DNA of 64,000 nt from Nemertoderma westbladi (Eukaryota; Xenacoelomorpha; Nemertodermatida; Nemertodermatidae), in contig JAUCBJ010001062.1 of the NCBI GenBank assembly GCA_032718475.1, forward strand, positions 1-64,000, written 5' to 3'. Position 1 is the stretch's first letter. Every line of letters starts with the position of its first letter. Below the pieces are notes generated by a model. That model was not told where the DNA came from, made no database searches, and worked only from the letters and a program-made list of their open reading frames with translations. A program made the translations under genes and the position numbers. Shown piece by piece: positions 12,520-21,769 of the stretch.

Positions 12520-13442
12520 AGTAGGGTCTTGGCCGGCTCTGTGACAGTTAGACCACACTGACACCCATTGGGTGTCATATGACACCCAATTATCACCCTA
12601 TGGGTGTCATTGGGTGTCATTGGCGCCAGACTGTCTGGGTGACACCTCCCAATTAGGCTTATTAGACCCTAATTGACAGGTGTCATCAATTAATTAGTAC
12701 AATTAAACCCTAACAGGTGTCATATGACTCCTAATTAGGGTTTAATTGATTATCCTAATTAATCAGACTGATTAGCGCCCTGACACACAATGGGCATCAG
12801 TGTTGTCTAACTGTCACAGAGCCGGCTCAAGAGGGTGTCATAAGTGACACCGCAGCTCTTTTAGTCATTAATACTTATTTATATTTAATTTTAATTAATT
12901 AATTGTATTCTATTTTACTTTATTTATTCATTTGTACTTTATTTTAAATTAATTAATTGTATTAACTTTTACTTTATACATTGATTTCTATTTTTAGATT
13001 AATTAGTTTTATATTACCAACGAGATCACTATGACATATTGTCTATATTTATCTTTATAATTACCTATTGCATCCCCCGTTCACCACATTCCCGGCAACT
13101 ATCAACTACGTTCATCGGCGGGGGACCCCTCCTCTGCCATCATTATTCATTAACTAGATACGACAGGCAGTGAATCTATACGTATACCCCCAAGGCAAAT
13201 ATAAATCAGCGGTCCCGGCTGTTAGCAGCCCCCTCGATGACTCACTAATAATCCCAATGCGGCTTTGACTACAGCAAATCCGTATATCGCCCAAGGCTAA
13301 TGCTCTAGCGGCCCTCCTTTGTTCTCACTATAACCGGCATCACTCGGGTCCTTTCCTATATCCAGGCAGCCCGTATCATAACAATGAAGCGCCTCTAATC
13401 ACGCATTCCTCTCTACTAATCCCTTTCCTTTGCACCAGACCT
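12520..13442. repeat. Polinton left terminal inverted repeat
   Basis: Matches the reverse complement of 28023-28945. Both arms are 923 bp, and no mismatch was noticed in the stretches compared by eye. The outer 300 bp folds back on itself: 12528-12570 is the imperfect reverse complement of about 12790-12832. It is also studded with GGTGTCA/TGACACC motifs. Confidence 0.95.
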
Positions 13443-13947
13443 ATTTACTAAAACGTTCTCTCAGAGAAGGCATCTTTCTCCCGCAGCAAACACACCTTAA
13501 TCTATTTCACCCCCCAAGAAAAGGCTATCTCAACAATCTATTAAAGAGAAAATTATCGCAACCATTAATAGTATCGGACCCTAAAAGGGTTAAACCAGTT
13601 ATTCTCGGAGGCCAGCAACCCTATTAATATAAACAGTCTATTCAATAAATCTGTTCTGATTATATCTTTTGTTATTGTTGATGTTCTTATATTATTTATT
13701 ATTAATGTTGTTGGTAAATTATTTATCCGTTGTTGTTATATTATTTAATATTGATGTTGTCGGTAAATTATTTATTCTTGTTTCCCCATATTGTTTAAAA
13801 ATATAAGATGTTTAACCGGTTATTTTTCATTTTTTCTCTATGATAATTAATACATTATAACATTTATGATATATAACACACTCAATAATGAACATAAAAC
13901 ACTTAACAAGTAACATATAATATAATATAATTTATAAAAATTAAAGT
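13443..13947. other. Non-coding spacer between left TIR and protease gene
   Basis: AT-rich, with internal near-repeats around 13690-13790 (TTATTTATTATTAATGTTGTTGG-like phrases spaced about 60 bp). A 65-codon frame at 13430-13627 on the + strand begins inside the TIR, has no recognisable content and was not called. Confidence 0.5.
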
Positions 13948-14367
13948 TTAGATTTTTTCCTTCAACCAGCAGGCGAGCAGTCTCTCATTTTTATTTAAAT
14001 CTTCCCCAAAAAAATTTAATGGAGTAGAAGTTTTTCCTCTTTCGTATAAATAAAATAAACAATAACCCCCACAACTAGTTCGCAGCGGATGTTGAACAAT
14101 CTGCCTCGTTCTAAACCACTTTTTAGTATTACGTAGCAACCAGTCCTCGATTTGCGGGGGTGGATATCGCGCGAATGAATCAAAATATTCACCACGGTCA
14201 CAGTCTACGAAAATTGCAACCCAATGCATCCCGGGTAAATGAGCCGCTTGAGTATTTGATATGAAACTCATTTTTTTATTCTGCTTATTGGGTAGGCGAT
14301 TTATAGGAAAAGACCCCTGATAATGTTCCCCTAAGGGGAAATTGTTTAAATCGTTAGAGTTTAACAT
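13948..14367 (-). CDS. Adenovirus-type maturation cysteine protease (Polinton PRO)
   Basis: 139 residues, in the size range of Polinton proteases. It is expected to cleave capsid precursor proteins during virion assembly. The His of LPGMHWVAIFVD (about residue 48), an acidic residue in RGEYFDSF, a Gln in IVQHPLRTSCGGYC and the Cys of the SCGGYCLFYLY block (about residue 105) fit the His-Asp/Glu-Gln-Cys arrangement of the adenovirus protease/Ulp1 fold. The start is the ATG at 14367, with TTCTAGAA one base upstream. It lies just downstream of the capsid gene and is the last gene before the left TIR. Confidence 0.88.
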   Translation of the reverse strand: MLNSNDLNNFPLGEHYQGSFPINRLPNKQNKKMSFISNTQAAHLPGMHWVAIFVDCDRGEYFDSFARYPPPQIEDWLLRNTKKWFRTRQIVQHPLRTSCGGYCLFYLYERGKTSTPLNFFGEDLNKNERLLACWLKEKI

Positions 14368-14368
14368 T

Positions 14369-14376
14369 TTCTAGAA
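14369..14376 (-). promoter_or_regulatory. TTCTAGAA motif at protease start
   Basis: Palindromic TTCTAGAA ends one base before the protease ATG. The same NTCTAGAA core precedes four other genes of this Polinton, so it is a candidate initiator or promoter element. The role is inferred from position only. Confidence 0.4.
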
Positions 14377-14415
14377 ATTGATTTACACTTGTTTGCTTCA
14401 CTCTATCAAATTATT

Positions 14416-15669
14416 CTAGAATATTGATACTGCCCCACTTTCACTAATATTTATCGTTCTATCGTATGCTGCCCACATTATAACATTTATTGTAGCTCCT
14501 AATGCATGACCAAATGAAATTTCAAGCCTCGCATTCCCAAAACGATTCATTGGTCTTTCATCATCATCCAGATGACCACTAGGCGAAAGATTCCAGATAA
14601 AGAAAGGATAACGATCTCGAAACTGATTTGGTGTTATCCCATTACTCGTACCACGCGTTATTGATAATAAATTATTTTGGAGGGCGCAATATTCATTGAT
14701 AAACTCTCCACTATTAAAATTAGGCTTATAGGTTATTCCTCCGAGAACTTTGCCATCTAGTGTCAACTGTAGGTAATTACAATGGAAATGCTCAAACATT
14801 AACGAATTTCTTAATAAGTTACCATTATAGGTGTCATTGCGAACGAGGGCAATAACTACAAAACGGGGAAGGTTCTTATTGGTAAATAAATTTTCTCTAA
14901 CAATCGAACGCTGCCCATTGGCAATAGTAAACGAGGTCACTTCATTCTGAATAATAGGATAAACGAAATCGCTGATTTTGAGTTGAGTAGCGTGTTGCTC
15001 ACGTAAATGGGAATCTAGTTTCGCTCGTTTTATTTTCAGTTTAGCATTTGATATTAGTATATGAGGTCTAACCACATTAGGCGGGCACACTAGATTAAAT
15101 TCATTAACTGCCCTAGTCAACCTTATTTTTATACTGGTTTTTGGAGGTAAAAATCGTACTTGGTTGAAAAGATCAATATAAAGTCTATCCTGAACATGAT
15201 ATTGTCTGCTTTGTAAATCTTCCGCTGCTGCAAATTCCACTGGGAGACCCGCCTCATCTTACTCGCCGTAACCCGCGGCAGCTAATATTGTTGATTTGGT
15301 AACAGTATCATTCAATAATACACTATTCAAAAACGCTTTATATGCATAATTTGAGGTATTACTCTCTATTTCACGCTCATTAATCAAAACACTAATATTA
15401 GAGAAGAGTGTTGCGAGACTTAGCGGCGTTTGATGTATCGCGGCATTGTTTGGGCGCGCCGTTGTTACAACTCGATATACTAATTCTAAAATTGTTTCTT
15501 GGGCTACAGTATAATGATCTTCCGACCTCTCAATTGAAAAATCAATTATTGAAGTACCCTCCCCAAGCGTTGTAATTGGGAAAACGTCATGCTCAAAACA
15601 TTCTTCTATCGCATCCTGTGAATCGATACTACTAAATAGATTAAGTTCCTCATTAACAAAATCCTCCAT
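14416..15669 (-). pseudogene. Polinton major capsid protein (double jelly-roll, hexon-like), interrupted by one in-frame stop
   Basis: This is the structural protein that would build the capsid shell. The first part (ATG at 15669, 136 codons) contains LSLATLFSNISVLINERE and SNTSNYAYKAFLNSVLLND, the conserved block of the F54H12.2-like family, identified as Polinton/adintovirus capsid protein. A TAA at 15261-15259 interrupts it, and the same frame continues for 280 more codons to a second stop at 14416. The second part holds the remaining jelly-roll strands (RLYIDLFNQVRFLPP; MFEHFHCNYLQLTLDG). Total length of about 417 codons suits the family. With no frame change and no other lesion, this looks like a recent nonsense mutation. 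Readthrough or assembly error are alternatives. Confidence 0.82.
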
Positions 15670-15681
15670 TTTGCCGATTAA

Positions 15682-16212
15682 CTAGCTAAAAATATCGCGA
15701 CAAATCCGTCGTTTCCTTTTTTTACGTTGTCCGTTTATTGACTGCTTCTGTTCACTATTTAAAACTTCCTCCATAATTTTGTTTGCTACTTCCCTGGTCG
15801 ATGGTTTAGAACGCGCTAAAGCCTGATTTATTAATTTCTTCCCCGTTTTTTTTAATTGGGGAACCCCCTTTCGTATTGCTTGTTTAAGAATTTTCCTCCC
15901 AGCTCTTTTGGCCAATGGAACCCCCCGTCGAAGGGCAATACGCGCCACGGGTTTAATCACCTTCGGTACTACTCTGGTTGCGATTCGCAATATATTTCCC
16001 AATATTCCCTTTCCTCTCTGGCCGTGTCTAGCGAATACAGTTCTAGAATTTAGATAGCGTGGTCTATAGCCACCCCTAAAATAGGGTAAACCACCAACCT
16101 TTTCTCTTTTCACTCTCTGATTCATTGTACACCCTGGCCCACTGCTATATAGACCACCTCGAGACGCGTGAGTCGAGTGAGAGCCCAAACTCAAATTACA
16201 ACAAGTTTTCAT
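15682..16212 (-). CDS. Basic pX-like/core protein of the Polinton virion
   Basis: 176 residues, very rich in Lys and Arg. The segment GGLPYFRGGYRPRYL, then GKGILGNILRIATRVVPKVI followed by repeated basic amphipathic stretches (RRGVPLAKRAGRKILKQAI) resembles the pX-like proteins of Polintons and adintoviruses, thought to bind DNA or sit inside the capsid. The C-terminus ends in a cluster of Lys/Arg. It lies immediately upstream of the capsid gene, in the same direction. Translation could start at 16212 or at a downstream ATG at 16128, which lies closer to the conserved block. Confidence 0.7.
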   Translation of the reverse strand: MKTCCNLSLGSHSTHASRGGLYSSGPGCTMNQRVKREKVGGLPYFRGGYRPRYLNSRTVFARHGQRGKGILGNILRIATRVVPKVIKPVARIALRRGVPLAKRAGRKILKQAIRKGVPQLKKTGKKLINQALARSKPSTREVANKIMEEVLNSEQKQSINGQRKKRKRRICRDIFS

Positions 16213-16243
16213 TTTTGCGAATATGTTTCAAATAAATTTCCGA

Positions 16244-17038
16244 TTATTGATTTTTTAAAATTAACGTTACAATCACCGTGCCGCTATTAAATTTTATATT
16301 TTCATTTTGATCGTCTTTCAATTCTATGTTTATTAACTCGATATTATGAAGAGCAATAGGTTTATAATTAATTTTTGTAAATTCCTTATGAATTAATTGT
16401 CCACAGCTTCCCTCGTATGCAACACTTCTCAAAAGCGGTTTAAGTTGATTACCTACTATGCTATTGGCACATATATTGGAATACACATTTATATTGCTCA
16501 TGACAAAGTGGACCGGGTTACGAATAATTAGAGGCTCCATTAACTCTGTCACATCAACGCGAGTTATCTGTAGATAGTCTCTAGTTTTTATTATACGTAA
16601 CATATTTTTATTAATGTAGTATTCACTCTCTAAACCTTTTAAACCTAGCAACTCGATAAGTTTATTTCCATGGAACCTAATTTTTTGAGTATTCTTGAGC
16701 ATCTGAATAGTAATATTATTATGTATTTCGCTATATTCTAGCGATAAAAAATCTCCGATTCGTGTTGTATGCTTTAGTTGATTAATCATAACCTCAATGT
16801 CGCTATAGCAACCACCCGGAAGCATAAATTCACGCTTAGTTCGACTACTATTCCACAGCGTAATTTTTACATTTTCCAGATTATGAACTGAAGCAGAGTA
16901 TATTAATTCGGATAATCCAATAAACCATTCTCCTTTTAACCGCAAGGGGGCAGCGAGCTCTACGTTGAAATTGGATGCAGTATTTAATGGGAAACGACCC
17001 GAAGAACTGTTTGAAGGTAAATATAATATTTTATACAT
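16244..17038 (-). CDS. Penton-like minor capsid protein, copy A
   Basis: 264 residues. The N-terminal pattern YLPSNSSSGRFPLNTASNF, then a hydrophobic strand, then LKGEWFIGLSELIYSASVHN, is typical of the penton-like or minor capsid proteins of Polintons (often named PY), which cap capsid vertices. The C-terminus has the conserved hydrophobic NSGTVIVTLILK strand. It overlaps the stop of the upstream paralogue by 8 bp (17031-17038), as in a compact co-transcribed pair. The paralogue at 17031-17873 shows the same overall plan. Confidence 0.72.
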   Translation of the reverse strand: MYKILYLPSNSSSGRFPLNTASNFNVELAAPLRLKGEWFIGLSELIYSASVHNLENVKITLWNSSRTKREFMLPGGCYSDIEVMINQLKHTTRIGDFLSLEYSEIHNNITIQMLKNTQKIRFHGNKLIELLGLKGLESEYYINKNMLRIIKTRDYLQITRVDVTELMEPLIIRNPVHFVMSNINVYSNICANSIVGNQLKPLLRSVAYEGSCGQLIHKEFTKINYKPIALHNIELINIELKDDQNENIKFNSGTVIVTLILKNQ

Positions 17039-17873
17039 TACTATTATTATTTTTACTTCGTAAATGAAGGGTAATTAAAGTTGTTCCACCATTAAATAAT
17101 AATAATTCTCCCTTTTCATTACGTATTTCAATATGTATCTGATTGATATAAGTTTTCGCTACTTTCTTATAATATATTTTCTTAAATTCTCTAGTAATAT
17201 GACGCGATTGCTCCAATGTAATAGGTAGGGTTCTTAGTAAAGGAGCGGTTGTATTACCAATTATGCCATAAGTAACTATATCGCTATAAATAAACAGATT
17301 TTCTCTACCTCTGGTTAAATTGCAGGGAAAAGGACAAATCAAGTTTATGAACCCTCTACGTCTTTCATGTTTTTGCTTGAGCGAAAGAATCCCTAGAGGC
17401 GATAATGAAATATCAAAATTTCTATACCATAAATCTAACTTTTCTCTGTTTTCATCCATGTTAACCAATCGATCCAAGCCTAATATTATCTTTAGGTCAC
17501 CACTTATTTCGAAAGAAAAGCGTGGCGGCAATCTTAGTATCACTTGATTTGAACACTTTAAATAAATTAATTCTGGTAGGGAGGGGTGATCATTTTCTCT
17601 ATTTATTCGATCCACTATAGCTTCTATGCTCCCATATAAACCCGGCATGAAATTTATTATAGTTGACTGATGAATATCTCGATAAACAATAAATTGAGAT
17701 TCTTCGACTAAATTATAGAAAGAACTAGAATACTGTATCTCGCTCAGCCCGACTTCCATGTTTTCACTCAGAATTAACGTATATGGTAAGTCATTTGTAA
17801 ATTTGGCCAATGTATTCCCTGGAAACTTTTCAGTTGGCCCATTACAGAATAGGCTTATATAAGTATCCATCAT
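17031..17873 (-). CDS. Penton-like minor capsid protein, copy B
   Basis: 280 residues, with the same architecture as the neighbouring 264-residue protein: FPGNTLAKFTNDLPYTLILS, then ENMEVGLSEIQYSSSFYN, then a GxYxxIEAIVDRIN segment (compare CYSDIEVMINQL in copy A), a GNTTAPLLRTLPI block (compare GNQLKPLLRSVAY) and a terminal NGGTTLITLHLRS strand. The shared blocks show an old tandem duplication. The function is presumed to be minor capsid or vertex protein. The gene starts 3 bp before the integrase stop-side neighbour, so the cluster is very tight. Confidence 0.72.
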   Translation of the reverse strand: MMDTYISLFCNGPTEKFPGNTLAKFTNDLPYTLILSENMEVGLSEIQYSSSFYNLVEESQFIVYRDIHQSTIINFMPGLYGSIEAIVDRINRENDHPSLPELIYLKCSNQVILRLPPRFSFEISGDLKIILGLDRLVNMDENREKLDLWYRNFDISLSPLGILSLKQKHERRRGFINLICPFPCNLTRGRENLFIYSDIVTYGIIGNTTAPLLRTLPITLEQSRHITREFKKIYYKKVAKTYINQIHIEIRNEKGELLLFNGGTTLITLHLRSKNNNSNV

Positions 17874-17876
17874 TTT

Positions 17877-18941
17877 CTATTTCCGTAGTTGAGACTGTTT
17901 TATCCAGGTTGTGCGCTTATAACCTTTAAATTTAACAAGATATTCCAGCTCGGCTCCCCTGTTTCTCGATTTTACTATGTTATCGATTGCTAATATGTTG
18001 CTCTTTTGCTGAACTCTCTGAATTTCTTCTGGGTAGAAGCTTCCCTCAATCTCACGGCCCACAGCGTCTTTTACGTGATACATTGCAATCGGGAACCTAT
18101 CCATTCTTATCCTCGCGATTGTGAAAATTTCCGTTGTCCAACCTGGAATATAACCTTTCTCAAATTTATTTTTAGAAATATTTAACCTCACGCTGTCTCC
18201 TATTTTAAAGACTGGAGGGGAAACTTTAATTTTAGAGAGGTCTCCATATAGTTTTTTACGTACTTTATCCTCATTTGTTTTATTTACATGTAACGGTGCC
18301 ATACCAATTGAACGATGTTTCGATTTATTATAGGCTGCTAGTATTTCCGGCAATATTTTAAGCCATTTAAAATTTTTGCGGCGATTAAATATTTTGAACA
18401 TTTTCGTTTTCAGAGTTCTATTAAATCTTTCGCAGATTGCAGCCTTAAATTGAGACCGGGTTGTATAGTACCTCACCTTTTTCAGTTTCAAATAATCCAA
18501 AACCAGCTTATTATCAAATTCCAAGCCTTGATCTGTACACAAATTTCTAGGTGTTTCATCATTAAATATTGTTTCTAGAACACGCTTAATTTCTTTTCCC
18601 GTTTTTCGTTTCAGGGGTAAAGCCCATCCACGCTTACTAAAGCAGTTTATTGCGGTCAAAATATATCCATAATCAGAATTTGTTTCCCGATGTTGTTGCA
18701 TATCAATCAGATCCGCTTGAATTGTGTCGCTTATACCATAAAAATACATGCGACTCGTAGGGAAATGTTTTCGCGCCGGTGCATGTAGAGTGTAATTAGA
18801 TTCACCTTGCAACCATTTTTTGACTATAGCTGGTTTGATTTTTGTTGCAGTACTTAGTTTTTTTTGACTTGAAAATCCCGCAACATTTGAAACGCTGTAG
18901 TAAATTTTGCGTAACTTGCGGTCCACAATCTTGCTCGTCAT
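17877..18941 (-). CDS. Retroviral-type integrase with C-terminal chromodomain (Polinton INT)
   Basis: 354 residues. It inserts the element's DNA into the host genome. The RVE catalytic core shows the D,D-35-E residues: Asp in QADLIDMQQ (about 80), Asp in CTDQGLEF (about 137) and Glu in AAICERFNRTLK (about 171). A small SH3-like segment follows (KIGDSVRLNISKNKFEKGYI). The last 45 residues, with AELEYLVKFKGYKRTTWI, match a chromodomain core, a module that can steer integration by binding histone tails. The ATG at 18941 lies 15 bases below a TTCTAGAA motif. The frame is intact. Confidence 0.93.
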   Translation of the reverse strand: MTSKIVDRKLRKIYYSVSNVAGFSSQKKLSTATKIKPAIVKKWLQGESNYTLHAPARKHFPTSRMYFYGISDTIQADLIDMQQHRETNSDYGYILTAINCFSKRGWALPLKRKTGKEIKRVLETIFNDETPRNLCTDQGLEFDNKLVLDYLKLKKVRYYTTRSQFKAAICERFNRTLKTKMFKIFNRRKNFKWLKILPEILAAYNKSKHRSIGMAPLHVNKTNEDKVRKKLYGDLSKIKVSPPVFKIGDSVRLNISKNKFEKGYIPGWTTEIFTIARIRMDRFPIAMYHVKDAVGREIEGSFYPEEIQRVQQKSNILAIDNIVKSRNRGAELEYLVKFKGYKRTTWIKQSQLRK

Positions 18942-18956
18942 AGCTATTACTAACTG

Positions 18957-18964
18957 TTCTAGAA
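18957..18964 (-). promoter_or_regulatory. TTCTAGAA motif upstream of integrase
   Basis: TTCTAGAA lies 15 bases upstream of the integrase ATG in a 275-bp intergenic gap. It is the same motif as at the protease, basic-protein, TBP-like and polymerase starts. Confidence 0.4.
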
Positions 18965-19216
18965 TTACATAGACAATGAAGGTTACAGGTTACCGTTAAT
19001 CTTTTTATCCATGACATTATATATATCTACTCTTTCGGGTGTAATCGAATAACCTCAACACCCTTCCTTTTCTTTCGTTTATTGTTTGCCTATTTTGACT
19101 TTTTATGTCCGTTCTTTTTTTGGTTGATTTTATTTTTTGGGAAAATGGAGTTGTTTTTGACTTTATTATATTATATTGTTCGGGCGTTACTAAATTTTTT
19201 TATTTTTTAAAAGACA

Positions 19217-19558
19217 TTACGTAAGCGCGGTAGCTACGGTTGTTGCGATTTCTGTGGCACCAAGCAACAGGGGCAATAAAAGTGGCAAAAATCCCCCAAA
19301 TTGAGATAGTGTTTTACGTTGAAAGGTTAATGATTTTTTTGCTTTCAGTTTACGCATATTCTTTTTAAAGGGTGCTAATTTCTTTAAAATTCGATTATTG
19401 ATATGCAAATTTCCGAATAGAGTATTTAAAGTCACATTAACAAGAAGGCGAATCAACTCGTTGCTTGCTTTATGTCGTATAAAAAATCCTCTTGCAACCG
19501 CGCTACTATTTCTCAGGAATGTTAATTCTTTCCTATGTTTTCGTATATTGAGATCCAT
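19217..19558 (-). CDS. Small basic protein with hydrophobic C-terminus (conserved Polinton protein)
   Basis: 113 residues from the ATG at 19558. The open frame extends upstream to 19690, but that part overlaps the ATPase end and looks non-coding. Features are a helical middle (LIRLLVNVTLNTLFGNLHIN), a basic stretch (KKNMRKLKAKKSLTFQRK) and then GGFLPLLLPLLLGATEIATT. Helix, then GN, then basic, then GGFLxxLLP is a recurring pattern among small uncharacterised Polinton proteins. The hydrophobic tail suggests a membrane-active virion component, but no function is established. CTCTAGAA lies 5 bases upstream. Confidence 0.65.
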   Translation of the reverse strand: MDLNIRKHRKELTFLRNSSAVARGFFIRHKASNELIRLLVNVTLNTLFGNLHINNRILKKLAPFKKNMRKLKAKKSLTFQRKTLSQFGGFLPLLLPLLLGATEIATTVATALT

Positions 19559-19563
19559 AACTG

Positions 19564-19571
19564 CTCTAGAA
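19564..19571 (-). promoter_or_regulatory. CTCTAGAA motif upstream of small basic protein
   Basis: CTCTAGAA ends five bases before the ATG at 19558. It supports that ATG as the true start and belongs to the recurrent motif set. Confidence 0.4.
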
Positions 19572-19670
19572 TACGCATAACAAGAATAATTTTTTTGGTA
19601 TAGTATAACAAATAAAGATAAACTATTATAAAATAGCAGACAATTGGCAACAATAACATTTTTACGAATA

Positions 19671-20345
19671 TTACAAAGGCTGATAAACACAATGTTCCAT
19701 CGTGAATAGATTAGCCCTTATCCGCAGATTTTCTGGAGTCTGTTGATGAAAGTCGATTAAAAGCGGATTGAATGCTTGCTGTGTAACATCGTGGTAAGCG
19801 CTAATTAAAAATTTTGGATTATTTGGGTTCATCTGATAGGCTAAGGTTCTGATCTGCGTTAAATCACGCGGATTCTTAAATAGTAAAAAATATGTAGAGT
19901 TAATAGATCGAGTACGTGCTTCCCCTCCTTTCTGAAATAGGTTTTGCGTTAAAAAAATAACAAAAGAATGCGAATGGCGCGCGACTTTGGTAAATAAAAT
20001 TGTTGTTTGCTTTGAATTCTCTAGCTCAGACATTAAATCATCGAATATAATCACACTCTGTCTTTTTACATTTTGATTAAAGTGTTCCGGAATTTCATTT
20101 AAGGTAGTAATATTGACACCTTTCACAATCGGTTTAGTTTGCCCATATATCCAAATAATCTCTGATGGTTGCGCGTCAAAAATTTGCTTGCTATTATGTA
20201 ATATTTGCTCCAAATATGTAGTTTTACCACTGCCAGAAGGACCAGCCATTAACATTGTGGCACCAAACCTAAACCGCACATCTATAGGCCCATTCATTAT
20301 TATACTGTAGTTCGATCCAATAAGGACTGACTTGAAGATTAACAT
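19671..20345 (-). CDS. FtsK/HerA-type genome-packaging ATPase (Polinton ATP)
   Basis: 224 residues, the usual size for A32-like packaging ATPases, which pump viral DNA into capsids. Walker A is AGPSGSGKTTYLE (about residues 34-46). Walker B is SVIIFDDLMSE (about 97-107). A sensor-type Gln-Asn follows (FVIFLTQNLFQKG), then the Arg-rich GGEARTRSINSTYFLLFKN. The first ATG at 20345 gives this length. A second ATG at 20297 precedes the conserved GPIDVRFRFG and could be the true start. The frame is intact. No TCTAGA motif is upstream; instead there is a T-rich stretch and the repeat array. Confidence 0.92.
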   Translation of the reverse strand: MLIFKSVLIGSNYSIIMNGPIDVRFRFGATMLMAGPSGSGKTTYLEQILHNSKQIFDAQPSEIIWIYGQTKPIVKGVNITTLNEIPEHFNQNVKRQSVIIFDDLMSELENSKQTTILFTKVARHSHSFVIFLTQNLFQKGGEARTRSINSTYFLLFKNPRDLTQIRTLAYQMNPNNPKFLISAYHDVTQQAFNPLLIDFHQQTPENLRIRANLFTMEHCVYQPL

Positions 20346-20429
20346 TTATTTAGTAAGAATAAGAAAAATTAACAGCTCGTATATTGTAATTTATTGCTCA
20401 TGTAATGCAATATAACTCGAATATTTCTG

Positions 20430-20430
<1 letters not shown>

Positions 20431-20456
<26 letters not shown>
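20431..20456. repeat. Poly-T run, about 26 nt
   Basis: An uninterrupted T run between the ATPase start and the B-box repeat array. In principle it could act as an RNA polymerase III stop for + strand transcripts started upstream, but it lies on the upstream side of the array. Confidence 0.85.
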
Positions 20457-20461
<5 letters not shown>

Positions 20462-20520
20462 ATAAATAATAATTGTAACATAAATTTATAATTTAACATA
20501 AATATAATGTGAAAATTCAC

Positions 20521-21745
20521 TTTAACATAGAGTAACTAAACTAAACATGAAATAGGATAAACAGATGGTCATAGGTTCGACCCGTACTCGTGTCCGTTTT
20601 ATGAAAAATATAAAAAGTAAACATAGAATAACTAGAGTAACTAAACTAAACATAAAATAGGATAAACAGGTGATCACATGTTCGACCCCCTCTCGTATCC
20701 GTTTTATGGAAAATATAAAAAGTAAACACAAAATAGGATAAACAGATGGTCACGGGTTCAATCCCTACTCGCGACCAATATAAATTCAACACAAAATAAG
20801 TTAAACATAGAATAACTAGAGTACATAAAACCAACACAAACTAAGTTAAACCAGGGTTCGAATCCTAGACATGAAAATATAAAAAGTAAACATAGAATAA
20901 CTAGACTAAACTAAACATAAATTAGGAAAACATATGGTCACGGGCTCAATCCCTAGTCGTATCCCGTTTTATGGAAAATAAACAGGAGATCATAGGTTCA
21001 ATCCCTACTCGCGACCATTATAAAACCAACACAAAATAAGTTAAACCAGGGTTCGAATCCTAGACATGAAAATATAAAAAGTAAACATAGAATAACTAGA
21101 CTAAACTAAACATAAATTAGGAAAACATATGGTCACGGGCTCAATTCCTACTCGTATCCCGTTTTACGGAAAATATAAAAAGTAAACACAAAATAGGATA
21201 AACAGATGGTCGCGGGTTCAATCCCTACTCGCGACCAATATAAAATCAACACAAAATAAGTTAAACATAGAATAACTAGAGTACCTAAACTAAACACGAA
21301 ATAGGATAAACAAATGGTCACAGGTTCGATCCCTAGTCGTATCCGTTTTATGGGAAATAAACAGGAGGTCATAGGTTCAATCCCTACTCGCGACCATTAT
21401 AAAACCAACACAAAATAAGTTAAACCAGGGTTCGAATCCTAGTCATGAAAATATAAAAAGTAAACATAGAATAACTAGACTAAACTAAACATATGATCAC
21501 GGGTTCGATCCCTATTCATATCCCGTTTTATGGGAATTATAAAAAGTAGACACAAAATAGGAAAAACAGCTGGTCACGGGTTCAAGCCCTACTCGCGACC
21601 ATTATAAAACTAACACAAAATAAGTTCAACCAGGGTTCGAGTCCTACTAATGCAATTATAAAAAGTAGGTAACACGGATGGTCACGGCTTCAAACCCTAC
21701 TCACGGAAAAATAAAAACCAACACAAAATAAATAATATAGTAAAC
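20521..21745 (+). repeat. Repeat array with about 16 tRNA B-box-like motifs
   Basis: A 1.2-kb array inside the Polinton. It alternates phrases such as CACAAAATAAGTTAAACCAG, CATAGAATAACTAGACTAAAC and AAAATATAAAAAGTAAA with cores resembling a tRNA T-arm/B-box. Exact GGTTCGAATCC occurs three times (near 20856, 21050, 21430), with about thirteen variants (GGTTCAATCCC, GGTTCGATCCC, GGTTCGACCC, GGTTCGAGTCC). Several cores sit in a hairpin such as TGGTCGCGGG...CTCGCGACCA (near 21208-21238). Cores recur roughly every 40-100 bp. No complete tRNA with D-arm and anticodon was recognised. Reading frames across it are repeat artefacts. Confidence 0.75.
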
Positions 21746-21769
21746 TTTCATGAATACCATAGTAAATAA

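Noticed and set aside
13430-13627. 65-codon frame on the + strand
   Set aside because: It begins in the terminal inverted repeat, opposes all other genes of the element and has no recognisable content.
19559-19690. Longer start for the small basic Polinton protein
   Set aside because: The extra 44 codons overlap the ATPase end and are hydrophobic and AT-driven. The ATG at 19558 lies next to the CTCTAGAA motif and gives a family-like length.
20522-21372. Minus-strand frames of 60-75 codons
   Set aside because: They cross the B-box-like repeat array and repeat the same hydrophobic phrase, so they are artefacts of the repeat.
20521-21745. Cluster of true tRNA genes
   Set aside because: Only T-arm/B-box-like parts were found. 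No complete cloverleaf with D-arm, anticodon arm and matched acceptor could be drawn.
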